Origin: CAVVNP01 sp963800235
GTDB taxonomy: Bacteria; Actinomycetota; Acidimicrobiia; Acidimicrobiales; Iamiaceae
Reading direction: 5' to 3'
Assembly (NCBI GenBank): GCA_963800235.1
Contig: CAWDAD010000001.1
Span: forward strand, 992,001 to 1,056,000
DNA: 64,000 bases
Position numbers and translations under genes: made by a program. Below, piece by piece: positions 18,701 to 28,135 of this stretch (positions are counted from its first letter, which is position 1; the number at the start of each line of letters is the position of its first letter). Below the pieces are notes generated by a model. The model was not told the origin of the DNA and searched no databases. It worked only from the letters and a program-made list of their open reading frames with translations.

Positions 18701-18849
18701 CCCACCGCCATCGGCAGCAGGCCGGCGTCGATGAGCCCGGTTGCGACCACCGGCACCCGCCCCGCCGGTCGCCGAGTGCGGGGTCGGGCGCGACCGGCGA
18801 CGCGACGGTGCTCGTCCACCGGACGGTGCTCGTCGGACGGGTCGCTCAT
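18701..18849 (-). other. Out-of-frame N-terminal extension of the hydrolase
   Basis: On the minus strand an ATG at 18849 begins a roughly 50-codon coding-like stretch ending GLIDAGLLPMAVG. This would run directly into VQRFYEDDGF of the hydrolase if one G were added to the GGGG run near 18701-18705. The ATGA overlap with the upstream stop supports this as the real start. Confidence 0.6.
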
Positions 18850-19637
18850 CGGACCTCCTCCCTGTCCGGCCGCCCGACCGCGGGCTTGCGGACCACGAAG
18901 AGCGTCCGGCTCGTCGTCGACCGGAACACCCCGTCGCGCTCGATCCGCTCGTGCAGGGCCTGCAACCGGCGCCGGTCGCGCTCGACCGAGAAGCCCGGCA
19001 CGGTCCAGATCACCTTCCGCAGGAAGTACACGACCGCCCCGACGTCGAAGAACTCCAGCGTGAGCCGCTCGTTGCGGCACTCGACCACCTCGAGCCCGGC
19101 GGCGCGAGCCTGCTCGGCCTCGACGTCGTGGTGGCGCCGCTCGCTCGGCGTGAACGGGCCGAGGAAGTGCCGGCTGAGCTCGACGTTGGCGCCGCCCCCC
19201 ACGTGCTGGGCGTAGTAGGTGCCGCCGGAGGTGAGCACGCGGGCGATCTCCGACCAGTGGACCGTCGCCGGGTGGCGGCTCGACACCAGGTCGAACGCCT
19301 CGTCGGCGAACGGCAGCGGCGGCTCCTCCCGGTCGGCGACCACGGCGACGCCGAGCGGACGGAGGTTCGCCGCCGCCCGGGCCAGGTTGGGTGGCCACGC
19401 CTCGGTCGCCACCAGGGTCGGCGGGACGTGCTCGGCGCCCACGCCGGCGAGCACCTCGCCACCACCGGTCTGGATGTCGAGCGCGGCGGTCGCGGTCGAC
19501 AGCCGTCGGCGGAGCCCCTGCTGGTACCCCCACGACGGACGCTCCTCGGTGGCGCGGCCGTCCAGCCAGCCGAAGTCCCAGCCCTCGACCGGCGCCGCCG
19601 CCGCCTCCTCGACCAGGGCATCGAACGACCGTCCCAC
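18846..19637 (-). CDS. SAM-dependent methyltransferase-like protein
   Basis: 263 aa. The SAM-binding glycine motif is LDIQTGGGEVL, and later motifs are PPLPFADEAFDLVSSRH and REIARVLTSGGTYY-like (SEIARVLTSGGTYYAQH). It is a Rossmann methyltransferase of the Methyltransf_11 group. The C-terminus (YFLRKVIWTVPGFS) matches a family of unknown substrate. The stop overlaps the probable ATG of the following hydrolase by 4 nt, so the two are translated together. Confidence 0.85.
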   Translation of the reverse strand: MGRSFDALVEEAAAAPVEGWDFGWLDGRATEERPSWGYQQGLRRRLSTATAALDIQTGGGEVLAGVGAEHVPPTLVATEAWPPNLARAAANLRPLGVAVVADREEPPLPFADEAFDLVSSRHPATVHWSEIARVLTSGGTYYAQHVGGGANVELSRHFLGPFTPSERRHHDVEAEQARAAGLEVVECRNERLTLEFFDVGAVVYFLRKVIWTVPGFSVERDRRRLQALHERIERDGVFRSTTSRTLFVVRKPAVGRPDREEVR

Positions 19638-19691
19638 GCCCGCATCTTGCCGAGCCGGGCCACGGCGACCCGGTCGCCGGGCCGGGTCGGA

Positions 19692-21074
19692 TCAGGCCAG
19701 CGCCCGCACCTCGTCGATGCCCGCCTCGAGGCACTCGACGAACACCTCGGGATCCGGGACCCCGGCCGGGTCGGTGCTCACCGCCAGGTGCAGCTCGTCG
19801 CAGTAGCTGAGCAGCGTGATGTTCGACGCCGCCCCGCTCAGGGGCCCGAACCCGAAGTTGGCCTGCATCCGGGAGCCGCCCAGGTAGATCGGGAACGGCG
19901 CCCCGGGGACGTTGCTCGTCACCACGTCGATCGCCTTCAGCATCGAACCGAACAGGTTGGTCGTGAGCCCGAGCGGCAGGCGGTTCAGGATGCCGGAGAC
20001 CGGCTCGACGATCGACAGGGCCGGCTCGTTGCGCTGCGCCAGGACGATGTCGTGCAGCGCCCGCATCCGCTCGGCGGGATCGGCGATGCCGATCGGGAAG
20101 ACGAACCGGGCCGGCACGAACCGGTTGCCCGCCACGATCTCCTCGGCCTCGGGCCGGACGTTGATCGGCATCGTCATCCGCAGCTCGTCGACCAGCACCC
20201 CGTGCTTCTCGTGGTAGCGCCGCAGACCGCCGGCGACGGCCGCCACGAAGGCGTCGTTGAGGTGCCCGTCGACCCGCTTGGCGGCGGCCTTGAGGTCGGG
20301 CAGCGAGGTGGTGACGGTGTCGAAGCGGACGCTGAGCGATCGTCCGCCCATGATCGGGCTGAGCGGCTCGGAGACCGGCGCCAGCATCCGACCGGCGGAC
20401 GCCGCCAGCGCGCCGAACCGCTTCGCCGTGCCGAACGGATCGGCCGCGGCCGAGACGAGCATGCCGGGGACGCGCCGAGCGACGCCGAGCGTTCGACGGG
20501 TCTCGTGCTGGAACCCCTCGCGGAGCAGGCTGCCGACGTCGAGGTCCTCCGACTCCGGGACGTCGGGCAGCGGGCCGAGGTCGCGCCCTTCCGGGGTGGT
20601 GTCGAGGAACGCCATCGACATCTTCATCGCGCCGACGCCGTCGATCAGCGAGTGGTGCATCTTCTGGACGAGCGCCGAACGGCCGTCGCCGACGTCGTCG
20701 AGGACGACGAACTCCCACAGCGGCCGCGCCCGGTCGAAGCCGGCCATGGCGAACGGCGCCGCGAAGTCGAGCAGGTCGCGGAGCGTGCCGTCACCAGGCG
20801 CCCGCTGGAACCGGACGTGGTAGGTGAGGTCGAAGTTGGGGTCGACGAGGTACTCCGGCGGCGCGACGCCGAGCGGCGGCGACACCACCCGTTGGCGGAG
20901 TCGGGGGATCTCCCGGCTGGCGTGGTCCATCATGTGCCAGAGCCGGTCGTGGTCGATGGGCCCGTCGCAGAGGGTGACGCTGGTGATCGTCGAGCGCAGG
21001 CCGGGGTCCTTCTCGATCGCCCACATGAGCGCGTCCTGGTCGCTCATCCGCCTGTCGAACCGCAGGTTCGCCAT
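19692..21074 (-). CDS. Wax ester synthase/diacylglycerol acyltransferase (WS/DGAT)
   Basis: 460 aa, standard length. It makes triacylglycerol or wax ester from acyl-CoA as storage lipid. The catalytic HHxxxDG motif is MHHSLIDGVGAM (about residue 135), and the C-terminal segment VVTSNVPGAPFPIYLGG matches the conserved family motif. ATG 21074 is supported by AGGAAGGAG about 6 nt upstream. It begins with the family's usual RRMSDQDALMW. Confidence 0.93.
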   Translation of the reverse strand: MANLRFDRRMSDQDALMWAIEKDPGLRSTITSVTLCDGPIDHDRLWHMMDHASREIPRLRQRVVSPPLGVAPPEYLVDPNFDLTYHVRFQRAPGDGTLRDLLDFAAPFAMAGFDRARPLWEFVVLDDVGDGRSALVQKMHHSLIDGVGAMKMSMAFLDTTPEGRDLGPLPDVPESEDLDVGSLLREGFQHETRRTLGVARRVPGMLVSAAADPFGTAKRFGALAASAGRMLAPVSEPLSPIMGGRSLSVRFDTVTTSLPDLKAAAKRVDGHLNDAFVAAVAGGLRRYHEKHGVLVDELRMTMPINVRPEAEEIVAGNRFVPARFVFPIGIADPAERMRALHDIVLAQRNEPALSIVEPVSGILNRLPLGLTTNLFGSMLKAIDVVTSNVPGAPFPIYLGGSRMQANFGFGPLSGAASNITLLSYCDELHLAVSTDPAGVPDPEVFVECLEAGIDEVRALA

Positions 21075-21227
21075 GACGGCTCCTTCCTCTCGTCCCGGAG
21101 CCCATCCTCGCGGAGCGGGGCCGGCGGCGCTCGAGGCCGCGCTCCCCGACAGCAGGCGGCCGGCAGCGGTGGGTGCGCCCGTCACCGGCGGCCGCACGGC
21201 GCGGCGGCGCCGGGCCTCGTCGTCAGG

Positions 21228-21899
21228 TCACCGTCGCCAGAAGATCAGGTGGGTGACGCCGCTGGGGCTGGGCACGGACTCGAGGTGGAACCGGTCGAGC
21301 AGCTCGTCCGGCGAGGTCCAGAGCCGCTCCCCCCGGCCGATCTCGATCGGCGCCACCGCGATGTGCAGGGTGTCGAGGAGATCGGCCTCGAGGAACTCCC
21401 GGACGGTGGCGACCCCGCCTCCGATCCGCACGTCCTTGCCGTCGGCGGCGTCCCTGGCCCGCTCCGCCGCGTCCTCGGGCGTGGCGTCGAGGAAGTGGAA
21501 GGTCGTGTCGGACAGCGTGAAGCTCGGCCGGGGGTGGTGGGTGAGCACGAAGACGGGCGTGTGGAACGGGGGCTCGTCGCCCCACCACCCCTGCCACTCG
21601 TGGTCCTCCCAGGGACCCCGCTGCGGCCCGAACTTGTTGCGGCCCATGATCTCGGCACCGATGTGGTTGTCGAAGTCACGGGTGAAGTAGTCATCGAGCC
21701 CGCGTGACCCGCCGCCGTCGGTTCGGCCCGGGAAGCTCGCGGTGGCGAACATCCACGACGCCAGGTCGGCCGGGAGGCGGACCGCCTCCCCGCCGCTCGG
21801 CGCGGCGTGGCCGAACGGCGCGTCGAGGCGCTGGCCCTCCCCTGCGCCGAAGCCGTCCTTCGACACGCTGAAGTTCTGCACTCGCAGCAGTTGCGACAT
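21228..21899 (-). CDS. Dihydrofolate-reductase-like (RibD C-terminal) family protein
   Basis: 223 aa. The RibD_C fold is marked by the start LLRVQNFSVSKDGFGAG, then IMGRNKFGP, VFVLTHHPRPSF and DVRIGGGVATVREFLEADLLD, with the NADPH-binding GGG. These proteins are not biosynthetic DHFRs and their substrates are mostly unknown. It follows the arsR-SRPBCC pair on the same strand after 89 nt, which fits a common three-gene arrangement under ArsR control. Confidence 0.88.
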   Translation of the reverse strand: MSQLLRVQNFSVSKDGFGAGEGQRLDAPFGHAAPSGGEAVRLPADLASWMFATASFPGRTDGGGSRGLDDYFTRDFDNHIGAEIMGRNKFGPQRGPWEDHEWQGWWGDEPPFHTPVFVLTHHPRPSFTLSDTTFHFLDATPEDAAERARDAADGKDVRIGGGVATVREFLEADLLDTLHIAVAPIEIGRGERLWTSPDELLDRFHLESVPSPSGVTHLIFWRR

Positions 21900-21988
21900 C
21901 TCGATCCCTTCGTGGGGTGGTGGTGGGTGGTGTGGATGGTGGGTGCGGTCGCGCCCGCGCCGCCGGAGCGACGGGTCCGCCGGGGAGC

Positions 21989-22477
21989 TCAGGCGACGCC
22001 GAGGTGGCGTGCCAGCTTCGCCATGGTCTGCAGCCCGAGCTCGACCGCACCGAAGCCGATGGCGCCCCGGCGCTGCTCGGCGGTCGGGTGGAGCTGCCGC
22101 AGCGTCAGCACCGTCTTCCCGTCGCCCTGGGTGTCGAGGGTGACCGTCACCCGGAAGCGACCCGGGTCGTCGTCGGTGTCCGAGCCGTGGTCGAGCACCA
22201 GCCGCTCGCCGGGCACCACCTCGAGGTAGTCGAAGCGGTTGGTGTAGGTGGTGCCGTCGGCGGCGGTCATGTCGAAGCGGGCTCGGCCCCCCGGGCGCAC
22301 GTCCATCTCGCGGAGGGTGCAGGTGAACCCCTCGGGGCCGAACCACTGGCAGAAGGCGTCCGGATCGGTCCACGCCGCGAACACGTCCTCGCGTGGGGCG
22401 TCGAGCACGCGCACGAGGACGATCTCGCGATCGAGCGACCAGGCGGTCGGATCGGCGCCGGAGGCGGGGGTGGTCAT
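21989..22477 (-). CDS. SRPBCC/AHSA1-type domain protein
   Basis: 162 aa START-like helix-grip fold. Signatures are REIVLVRVLDAPREDVFAAWTDPDAFCQWFGPEGF and a late segment FGAVELGLQTMAKLARHL. It binds small hydrophobic ligands. The ATG overlaps the arsR stop (ATGA at 22474-22477). The ArsR-SRPBCC pair is a widely conserved regulatory module, so it is likely repressed by its upstream partner. Confidence 0.9.
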   Translation of the reverse strand: MTTPASGADPTAWSLDREIVLVRVLDAPREDVFAAWTDPDAFCQWFGPEGFTCTLREMDVRPGGRARFDMTAADGTTYTNRFDYLEVVPGERLVLDHGSDTDDDPGRFRVTVTLDTQGDGKTVLTLRQLHPTAEQRRGAIGFGAVELGLQTMAKLARHLGVA

Positions 22478-22839
22478 GGCTGCTCCGAGGTCGGTCGGGC
22501 GGCGGATCGGTCAGACGCGCGGCGGAGGTGGGAGTCGAGCCGGTCGAGGCGGTGCTCCCACGCCCCCCGGGTGTGCTCGGCCCAGGTGGCGATCTCGATC
22601 AGGGGCTCCGGGCGCAGCCGGCAGGGCCGCCGCTGCCCGTCGCGCCCTCGGCTGATCAGACCGGCCTGCTCGAGCACCTTGAGGTGACGGGAGATCGCCG
22701 GGAGGCTGATCGGGAAGGGCTCGGCCAGCTCGAGCACGCTCGCCTCGCCGTCGGCCAGCCGACGGACGATCGAGCGGCGGGTCGGATCCGCCAGGGCGGC
22801 GAAGACCACGTCGAAGCGGTCGGGTGCCGTCACCGCCAC
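22474..22839 (-). CDS. ArsR-family transcriptional regulator
   Basis: 121 aa winged-helix repressor. The DNA-binding region is FAALADPTRRSIVRRLADGE and LPAISRHLKVLEQAGLISRGRDG. There are no clustered metal-ligand Cys, so it belongs to the non-metal ArsR group usually paired with SRPBCC proteins. GTG 22839 has GGAG about 8 nt upstream. A GTTA-N2-TAAC palindrome lies 33 bp upstream. Confidence 0.92.
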   Translation of the reverse strand: MAVTAPDRFDVVFAALADPTRRSIVRRLADGEASVLELAEPFPISLPAISRHLKVLEQAGLISRGRDGQRRPCRLRPEPLIEIATWAEHTRGAWEHRLDRLDSHLRRASDRSAARPTSEQP

Positions 22840-22871
22840 GATCGCAGCTCCTGCTCATGCTTCACGAGCTC

Positions 22872-22893
22872 GTTATTTAACAGAGACGCTAAC
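22872..22893 (-). promoter_or_regulatory. AT-rich promoter/operator of the arsR operon
   Basis: This is the only markedly AT-rich stretch in the area. It contains the palindrome GTTAAATAAC (arms GTTA/TAAC, 22872-22881) and a further GTTAGC copy at 22888-22893. It sits where an ArsR dimer would block the promoter. Autoregulation is inferred from position. Confidence 0.45.
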
Positions 22894-23107
22894 CATCGGC
22901 AAGGTCGACCTCCGTCCACTCGGTCCGCTCAACCCCCGGCCGCTCGGTGCGTCCGGGTGCCCGGTCTCCAACAGGGGGACGGTGCGGACGGCTGTAGCTC
23001 ATCGCGCTGGCGAGGCGCCGCGGGTCGGCGACGCCGTTCGGCGCAGTCGAGGTCGCTCGACCCACCCTTCTGCGCCGACCACCACCGCCGGCGATCCGCA
23101 GGCCGGT

Positions 23108-23632
23108 ATGACCGAGGGCCCTACCGCCGTGGGGAGAACGAGGCGCAACCTCGACGGCATGGGCGCGTGCGAGAACCCGTTCCAGCGCTACAGCCGGTGG
23201 ATGTACCGGTCCGGACGCCCCAACGCGGTGGCCCGTCCCCAGAACCGGCTGGGCAGCCTGCTGTTCGGGGCGGGTCTGCTGCCCCGGCGGGTCGCCAGCC
23301 TGGAGGTCACCGGTCGTCGCAGCGGTCGTCGCATCAGCCTGCCGGTCGTCATCACCGACTGGGAGGACGACGAGTACCTGGTGGCGATGCTCGGCGAGGA
23401 CGCCAACTGGGTGAGGAACGTCCGGGCCTCCGGCGGCTCCGCGGTGCTGCGGCGCGGCCGCCGCGAGGACGTGGTGCTCCACGAGGTCGAGGAGGCGAAG
23501 CGGGCGCCCGTCATCCGCAGGTACGCGGCGGTCGCACCGGGGGGTCGACCGCACCTCCGGCTGGGTCGGCACGCCACGCTCGAGGAGTGCGAAGCGGTGG
23601 CGCCGAGCACCCCGGTGTTCCGGATCGGCTGA
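23108..23632 (+). CDS. Deazaflavin (F420)-dependent nitroreductase family protein
   Basis: 174 aa from ATG 23108, or 157 aa from ATG 23159; neither has a clear ribosome-binding site. The split-barrel flavin/F420 fold is indicated by LEVTGRRSGRRISLPVV, DDEYLVAMLGEDANWVRNVRASG and the C-terminal FRIG, as in the Ddn family. Members reduce nitroimidazoles or quinones with F420H2, consistent with an actinobacterial host. An inverted repeat (TCGGCGCAG / CTGCGCCGA, 23038-23078) lies upstream. Confidence 0.85.
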   Translation: MTEGPTAVGRTRRNLDGMGACENPFQRYSRWMYRSGRPNAVARPQNRLGSLLFGAGLLPRRVASLEVTGRRSGRRISLPVVITDWEDDEYLVAMLGEDANWVRNVRASGGSAVLRRGRREDVVLHEVEEAKRAPVIRRYAAVAPGGRPHLRLGRHATLEECEAVAPSTPVFRIG

Positions 23633-23672
23633 GCCCCCGCGGCGGTCGGGGATCGGCGGCGCGGTGCCGGGG

Positions 23673-24437
23673 TCAGGGTTGGAGGAGCAGGCCCAGCCGC
23701 CGACCGGCGATGCGGATGCCGACCACGCCCATGACGGCGAGGTAGGCGACGTGCACGAGGAGCACCGGCTCGAGGTGACCGAACACGAGGGCCCGCTCCA
23801 GGGCGACCCCCTGGTACAGCGGCGTGCAGCGCACGACCCACTGCAGGCCGGTCGGGTACTGCGACAGGGGGAAGAACGTGCCGGAGAAGAGGAACAGCGG
23901 GATGAGGGCCAGGTTCACGTAGTCGAAGTCGACGAAGGAGCGCATCCAGGTGGTGGCGGCCATGCCGGCGCCGGCGAAGCCGAACCCGATGAGCGCGGCG
24001 GCGGGCAGCCCGAGCACCGCCCACGGTGACGAGGTGAGGCCGAGCAGCGCCATGGTCAGCAGGAACACGCCGGAGTAGGTGGTGCCGCGCGCGAGCGACC
24101 AGGCCAGCTCGCCCCGGGCCACGTCACCCGTGCCGAGGGGCGTGGCCAGCATGGCGGCGAAGCTCTTGGAGTACTTGAACTTGAAGAAGAAGTTGAAGGT
24201 GGCGTCGAAGACGGCGCCGTTCATGGCGGTGGCGGCCAGCAGGCCGGGGGCCACGTAGTTCCGGTAGTCGATGGTGGCGCCGCCGGGGCCGTGGACCCCA
24301 CCGACCAGGTGGCCGACGCCGAGCCCGATCGAGAGCAGGAAGAACAGCGGCTCGGCGAACCCGGTCAGGAAGATGACCCACATGCGCCGGTAGGCCATGA
24401 CGTCGCGCTCGACGACCTTCCAGTACAGGGCGGTCAC
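23673..24437 (-). CDS. ABC-2 type exporter permease (second)
   Basis: 254 aa with six predicted helices and the ABC-2 membrane signature near FLFSGTFFPLSQYPTGLQWV. It pairs with the preceding permease and ATPase as a DrrA-DrrB-like exporter of lipids or drugs. The GTG start overlaps the upstream permease stop (GTGA, 24434-24437). Confidence 0.88.
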   Translation of the reverse strand: MTALYWKVVERDVMAYRRMWVIFLTGFAEPLFFLLSIGLGVGHLVGGVHGPGGATIDYRNYVAPGLLAATAMNGAVFDATFNFFFKFKYSKSFAAMLATPLGTGDVARGELAWSLARGTTYSGVFLLTMALLGLTSSPWAVLGLPAAALIGFGFAGAGMAATTWMRSFVDFDYVNLALIPLFLFSGTFFPLSQYPTGLQWVVRCTPLYQGVALERALVFGHLEPVLLVHVAYLAVMGVVGIRIAGRRLGLLLQP

Positions 24438-25261
24438 GACGCCAGCCGCCGGGTGAAGGAGCGACGTCCCCAGAGCCAACCGGCGATCACGCAGGCGGCG
24501 AGCGCCGCGACGTGGACGGCCACCGAGCCGGCGCTGATCGAGGCGGTGGTGGCGCCCCGGTCGAGCTCGACGCCGTGCCACAGCGGCGACAGGAAGCGCA
24601 CCGGCCGCAGCCAGCCCGGCAGCTGGTCGACGGGGAAGAACGTCCCGGACAGCAGGAACAGCGGCAGGATGCCGATGCGCATGATGACCGGGAAGGCCGA
24701 GTCGCTCTCCTGGGTCGCCGAGAACGCCGCCAGCAGCGCGGCGAAGGCCGCCGCGGTCAGCGCGGTGGCGGGGACGGCCAGCACCGCCCACGGCGACGGC
24801 ACCGCACCGAACACGGTGGCCACCACCAGGAACACCGAGGCGCCCAGCGCGGCGCGGATGGCGGTCCAGGTCACCAGCCCGGCGTAGACGTCGACCGGGC
24901 GGATCGGCGTCGACACCATGCCGTGGTACGTGCGGCCCCACTTGGTGCCGTACATCACGGGCCACAGCGAGTCGGCGGCCGCCGCCTGCATGGCGCCGGC
25001 GGCCAGCAGCCCGGGCGCCACGAACACCAGGTACGACACGCCCGAGACGGCTCCCGAGTGCTGGTCGACCAGGCCGCCGAGGCCGAGGCCCATGGCACCG
25101 AGGAACATGATCGGGTTCAGGACGTAGGCGAAGACCGACGACCGCCAGAAGCGCCGGAGCAGGCGCGACTGGTACTCGACCACCCGCAGGACGAGCAGTC
25201 GGGGACGGGCCGGTCGGTCGTCGGTGCGGCCGTCGGCGACGGCGATCGGCGCGTCGCTCAC
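24434..25261 (-). CDS. ABC-2 type exporter permease (first)
   Basis: 275 aa. A cytoplasmic N-terminus of about 30 residues is followed by six hydrophobic segments. LLSGTFFPVDQLPGWLRPV is the same ABC-2 motif as in the partner permease. The GTG start overlaps the ATPase stop (GTGA, 25258-25261). Two different half-permeases encoded in tandem imply a heterodimeric channel. Confidence 0.88.
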   Translation of the reverse strand: MSDAPIAVADGRTDDRPARPRLLVLRVVEYQSRLLRRFWRSSVFAYVLNPIMFLGAMGLGLGGLVDQHSGAVSGVSYLVFVAPGLLAAGAMQAAAADSLWPVMYGTKWGRTYHGMVSTPIRPVDVYAGLVTWTAIRAALGASVFLVVATVFGAVPSPWAVLAVPATALTAAAFAALLAAFSATQESDSAFPVIMRIGILPLFLLSGTFFPVDQLPGWLRPVRFLSPLWHGVELDRGATTASISAGSVAVHVAALAACVIAGWLWGRRSFTRRLAS

Positions 25262-26199
25262 TCTTCGAGCGCCCGGCCGGTGAGGGTCAGGAAGACGTCC
25301 TCCAGCGAGCCGCGCCGCACCAGCAGCGACTGGTGCCGGACGCCCATGTCGGCCAGGCGATCCGCGTCGGCCTCGCCGTCGGCGCTGTACACGAGGACGC
25401 GGTCGGCGACCACCTCGGAGCGGTCGGCCACCTTCTCGATGGCGGGCATGGCGGCGTCGCGCTCCTCGTCGCCGGCGAAGCGCAGCTCGAGCACCTCCCG
25501 GGTCACGTAGCGGTCGATGAGCTGGCGCGGCGAGCCCTCGGCGACGATGCGGGCGTCGTCCATGACCACCAGCCGGTCGCAGAGCTGCTCGGCCTCGTCC
25601 ATGTAGTGGGTGGTGAGCACCAGCGTCACGCCCTGGCGCTTGAGCTGGTACAGCCGCTCCCAGACCAGGTGGCGGGCCTGGGGGTCGAGGCCCGTGGTGG
25701 GTTCGTCGAGCAGGACCAGCTCGGGCCGGTTCACCAGGGCGCGGGCGATGGTGAGGCGTCGCTTCATGCCCCCGGAGAGGGCGTCGACCCGGTCCTTGCT
25801 GCGGTCGGTGAGCTGCACGAAGTCGAGCAGCTCCTCGGCCCTCCGGCGGGTCTCGGCGCGGCTCAGGCCGAAGTAGCGGCCGTAGATCAGCACGTTGTCC
25901 CGCACGGTCAGCTCGAGGTCGAGCGTGTCCTCCTGGGGCACCACGCCGAGGCGCGCCCGGATGCTGGGACCGTCGACCTCGGGGTCCATGCCGAGCACGG
26001 TCAGCTCCCCGCCGGTGCGCGGCGACACGCAGCCGACCATGCGCATGGTGGAGGTCTTGCCGGCGCCGTTGGGCCCGAGGAACCCGAAGGCCTCGCCGGG
26101 GGCGACGCGGAAGTCGATCCCGGCCACGGCCACGAACTCGTCGAAGCGCTTGGTCAGCCCCCGACCCTCGACCAGCGGCGCACCGTCGGTCCCGGCCAT
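25258..26199 (-). CDS. ABC exporter ATPase, DrrA/NodI-like
   Basis: 313 aa. Walker A is GPNGAGKT, the signature is LSGGMKRR and Walker B is LVLLDEPTTGLD. The C-terminal about 80 residues, including LEDVFLTLTGRALEE, are the domain typical of daunorubicin-resistance-type ATPases. It powers the two downstream permeases; the substrate is unknown. ATG 26199 is chosen because a TAGTGT box lies 8 nt upstream, suggesting a leaderless start, and because upstream sequence is not protein-like. Confidence 0.93.
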   Translation of the reverse strand: MAGTDGAPLVEGRGLTKRFDEFVAVAGIDFRVAPGEAFGFLGPNGAGKTSTMRMVGCVSPRTGGELTVLGMDPEVDGPSIRARLGVVPQEDTLDLELTVRDNVLIYGRYFGLSRAETRRRAEELLDFVQLTDRSKDRVDALSGGMKRRLTIARALVNRPELVLLDEPTTGLDPQARHLVWERLYQLKRQGVTLVLTTHYMDEAEQLCDRLVVMDDARIVAEGSPRQLIDRYVTREVLELRFAGDEERDAAMPAIEKVADRSEVVADRVLVYSADGEADADRLADMGVRHQSLLVRRGSLEDVFLTLTGRALEE

Positions 26200-26345
26200 G
26201 GCGGCCGACACTACCGAGGGCAGCAGTCCGCCGGATCCTGAGATGCTGCGGTCGTGCCCGTGCGCCAGAGCAGGCGGGCGATCCCCTCGCCTAGATTGAC
26301 CTCCGAGCGCGGAAGTCGAGACCAGGGCTCGGTCGGGAGGCGGCT

Positions 26346-28058
26346 GTGGGAGTTCGACCAAGCCGAGTCGTGAGCGCAGCGCTCGCCCTGGTGTTCGCGG
26401 TGGTGTGCGCCGCGTCGGCGGTGCTGGTGGCACCCCAGCCGGTCGCGGCGGTCACGGCGTTGAGCTGGGTGGGTGGCCACGGCTCTGCGTGGTCGACTGC
26501 GGCCAACTGGTCACCGGCACAGACCCCGAGCAACGGCGACACCCTGTCGTTCCCGGTCGACGTGACGGCGACCAACGACCTCTCCGGCCTGGTGGTCGGC
26601 GGCATCGACCTGGCCGGCGGCGACACGATCGACGGCGTGCTCTTCGAGCTCGGGGGGACCTTGGCCTCCACGGGCAGCAACGTCGTCGCCGCCCCCATCC
26701 GGGTGACCGCGTCGAGGACGTCGTTCACCTCGGGCGCGCGGCTGGAGCTGCAGGCGCCGATCAGCGGTCCCGGCGGGGTTGCCTTCCAGGGGAGCCAGTT
26801 CCTCCTGAACGGCTCCGGTGCGAACACCTACCAGGCCGGCTCCCAGTTCGCCGCCGCCGCGGTCGAGCTCGACCGCGCCGGCGGCGAGGCCGTTCCGGCC
26901 GGAGCAGTCGATGTCGGCGGTCTCCTGCGGCAGGACCGACCCGACCAGATCAGCGACCAGGCCGACCTGCAGCTGCTGTCCCCGGATGCGGCCTACTGGA
27001 CAACCCCGGTCGACACCGCTCCAGACCCGTTCGACACGGTGCGCTCGATCACGAGCCACGGTGCGCAGATCGTCTTGGCCGCAACGATCGCCACCACCGA
27101 CCTGTCCCTGCTCGGTTCGAACACCGGGGGAACCACCCCAGCCGGCGTCAACCTGGTGGTCGACGTCAACAACGGTGCGAACGGTCGGTTCGTCGTCTCG
27201 GGCGCAGCCACGGTCGATCCGAGCACCAGGCTGCTCGTCTACACCGAGAACACGCCGCCTCCGGACCAGACCTTCACGATCATCGACAGGACCAGCAGCG
27301 GACCGATCCCCGGCAGCTTCCAGTACCCCGAGGGCTGGAGCTTCCAGTCGACCAGCTCCTACCACCCCTATCGGCTCACGGCCACCTACCGCATCTCCTA
27401 TCGCGGGGGCGACGGCAACGACTCGACGATCACCTCGCTCGGCCTCAACGAGCGCAGCGTGCGATTCGCCTACCAGCTGATCCTCGGCCGATCGCCCGAT
27501 CCCGGCGGCCTGGTCCACTGGACGTCGTACCTCGACGGTGGCGGCTCCATCGCGACCATGGCGCTCGCGCTCGCGCGCAGCACCGAGGGCCGGGCGCGCA
27601 CCGTCGAGCGCGCCTACCAGGACCTGCTCGGTCGGCCCGCCGACACCGCCGGCCGCAACTACTGGGTCGACTTCCTCGGCCACGGCGGAACGGTCGACGT
27701 GCTGCGCGCCACGCTCATCGGCTCGAACGAGTTCCGTCGCCGCCCCGGTGCGGGTACGACCGCCGGATTCCTCGACGCCCTGTACCGACTCCCGAGCGTC
27801 CTGAACCGGGCGCCGGATCCGGGCGGTCTTGCCTATTGGCAGCAGCAGATCGACACCGGCCGCGTGGATCGGACCGCCGTCGCCCTCGTCTTCCTGCAGA
27901 GCGGCGAGTCCGCCGACGTCAACGCGCGACCGGTGGCCAACTTCCTCGCCGGCGACACCTTCTTGATCGACGCGACCGTGGTCGCTCGCTTCTACCAGGC
28001 GAGCGGCGGCGACATCGACGTGGCGTACGCCGTCCTGCTCACCCTCTGGCCCGACTGA
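26346..28058 (+). CDS. Secreted protein with beta-helix-like repeats and DUF4214
   Basis: 570 aa. The signal peptide (about 1-35, ending PQPVAA) is followed by WVGGHGSAWSTAANWSPAQTPSNGD-like sequence, the beginning typical of autotransporter or PEP-CTERM-type beta-helix surface proteins. Residues about 370-565 contain DUF4214 units (YQLILGRSPDPGGLVHW; YQDLLGRPADTAGRNYW), a helical repeat common in exported bacterial proteins. The GTG start is supported by GGGAGG 6 nt upstream. Codon use is slightly less GC-biased than in its neighbours. It is probably an extracellular matrix or surface protein; the ligand is unknown. Confidence 0.8.
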   Translation: MGVRPSRVVSAALALVFAVVCAASAVLVAPQPVAAVTALSWVGGHGSAWSTAANWSPAQTPSNGDTLSFPVDVTATNDLSGLVVGGIDLAGGDTIDGVLFELGGTLASTGSNVVAAPIRVTASRTSFTSGARLELQAPISGPGGVAFQGSQFLLNGSGANTYQAGSQFAAAAVELDRAGGEAVPAGAVDVGGLLRQDRPDQISDQADLQLLSPDAAYWTTPVDTAPDPFDTVRSITSHGAQIVLAATIATTDLSLLGSNTGGTTPAGVNLVVDVNNGANGRFVVSGAATVDPSTRLLVYTENTPPPDQTFTIIDRTSSGPIPGSFQYPEGWSFQSTSSYHPYRLTATYRISYRGGDGNDSTITSLGLNERSVRFAYQLILGRSPDPGGLVHWTSYLDGGGSIATMALALARSTEGRARTVERAYQDLLGRPADTAGRNYWVDFLGHGGTVDVLRATLIGSNEFRRRPGAGTTAGFLDALYRLPSVLNRAPDPGGLAYWQQQIDTGRVDRTAVALVFLQSGESADVNARPVANFLAGDTFLIDATVVARFYQASGGDIDVAYAVLLTLWPD

Positions 28059-28135
28059 CCCGATCGCGCCGACGATCACCGCCGAGTCGAGCGTCCCCGG
28101 CCCCCACGCTCGACGGATCTGCTGGACTGGTCGGC

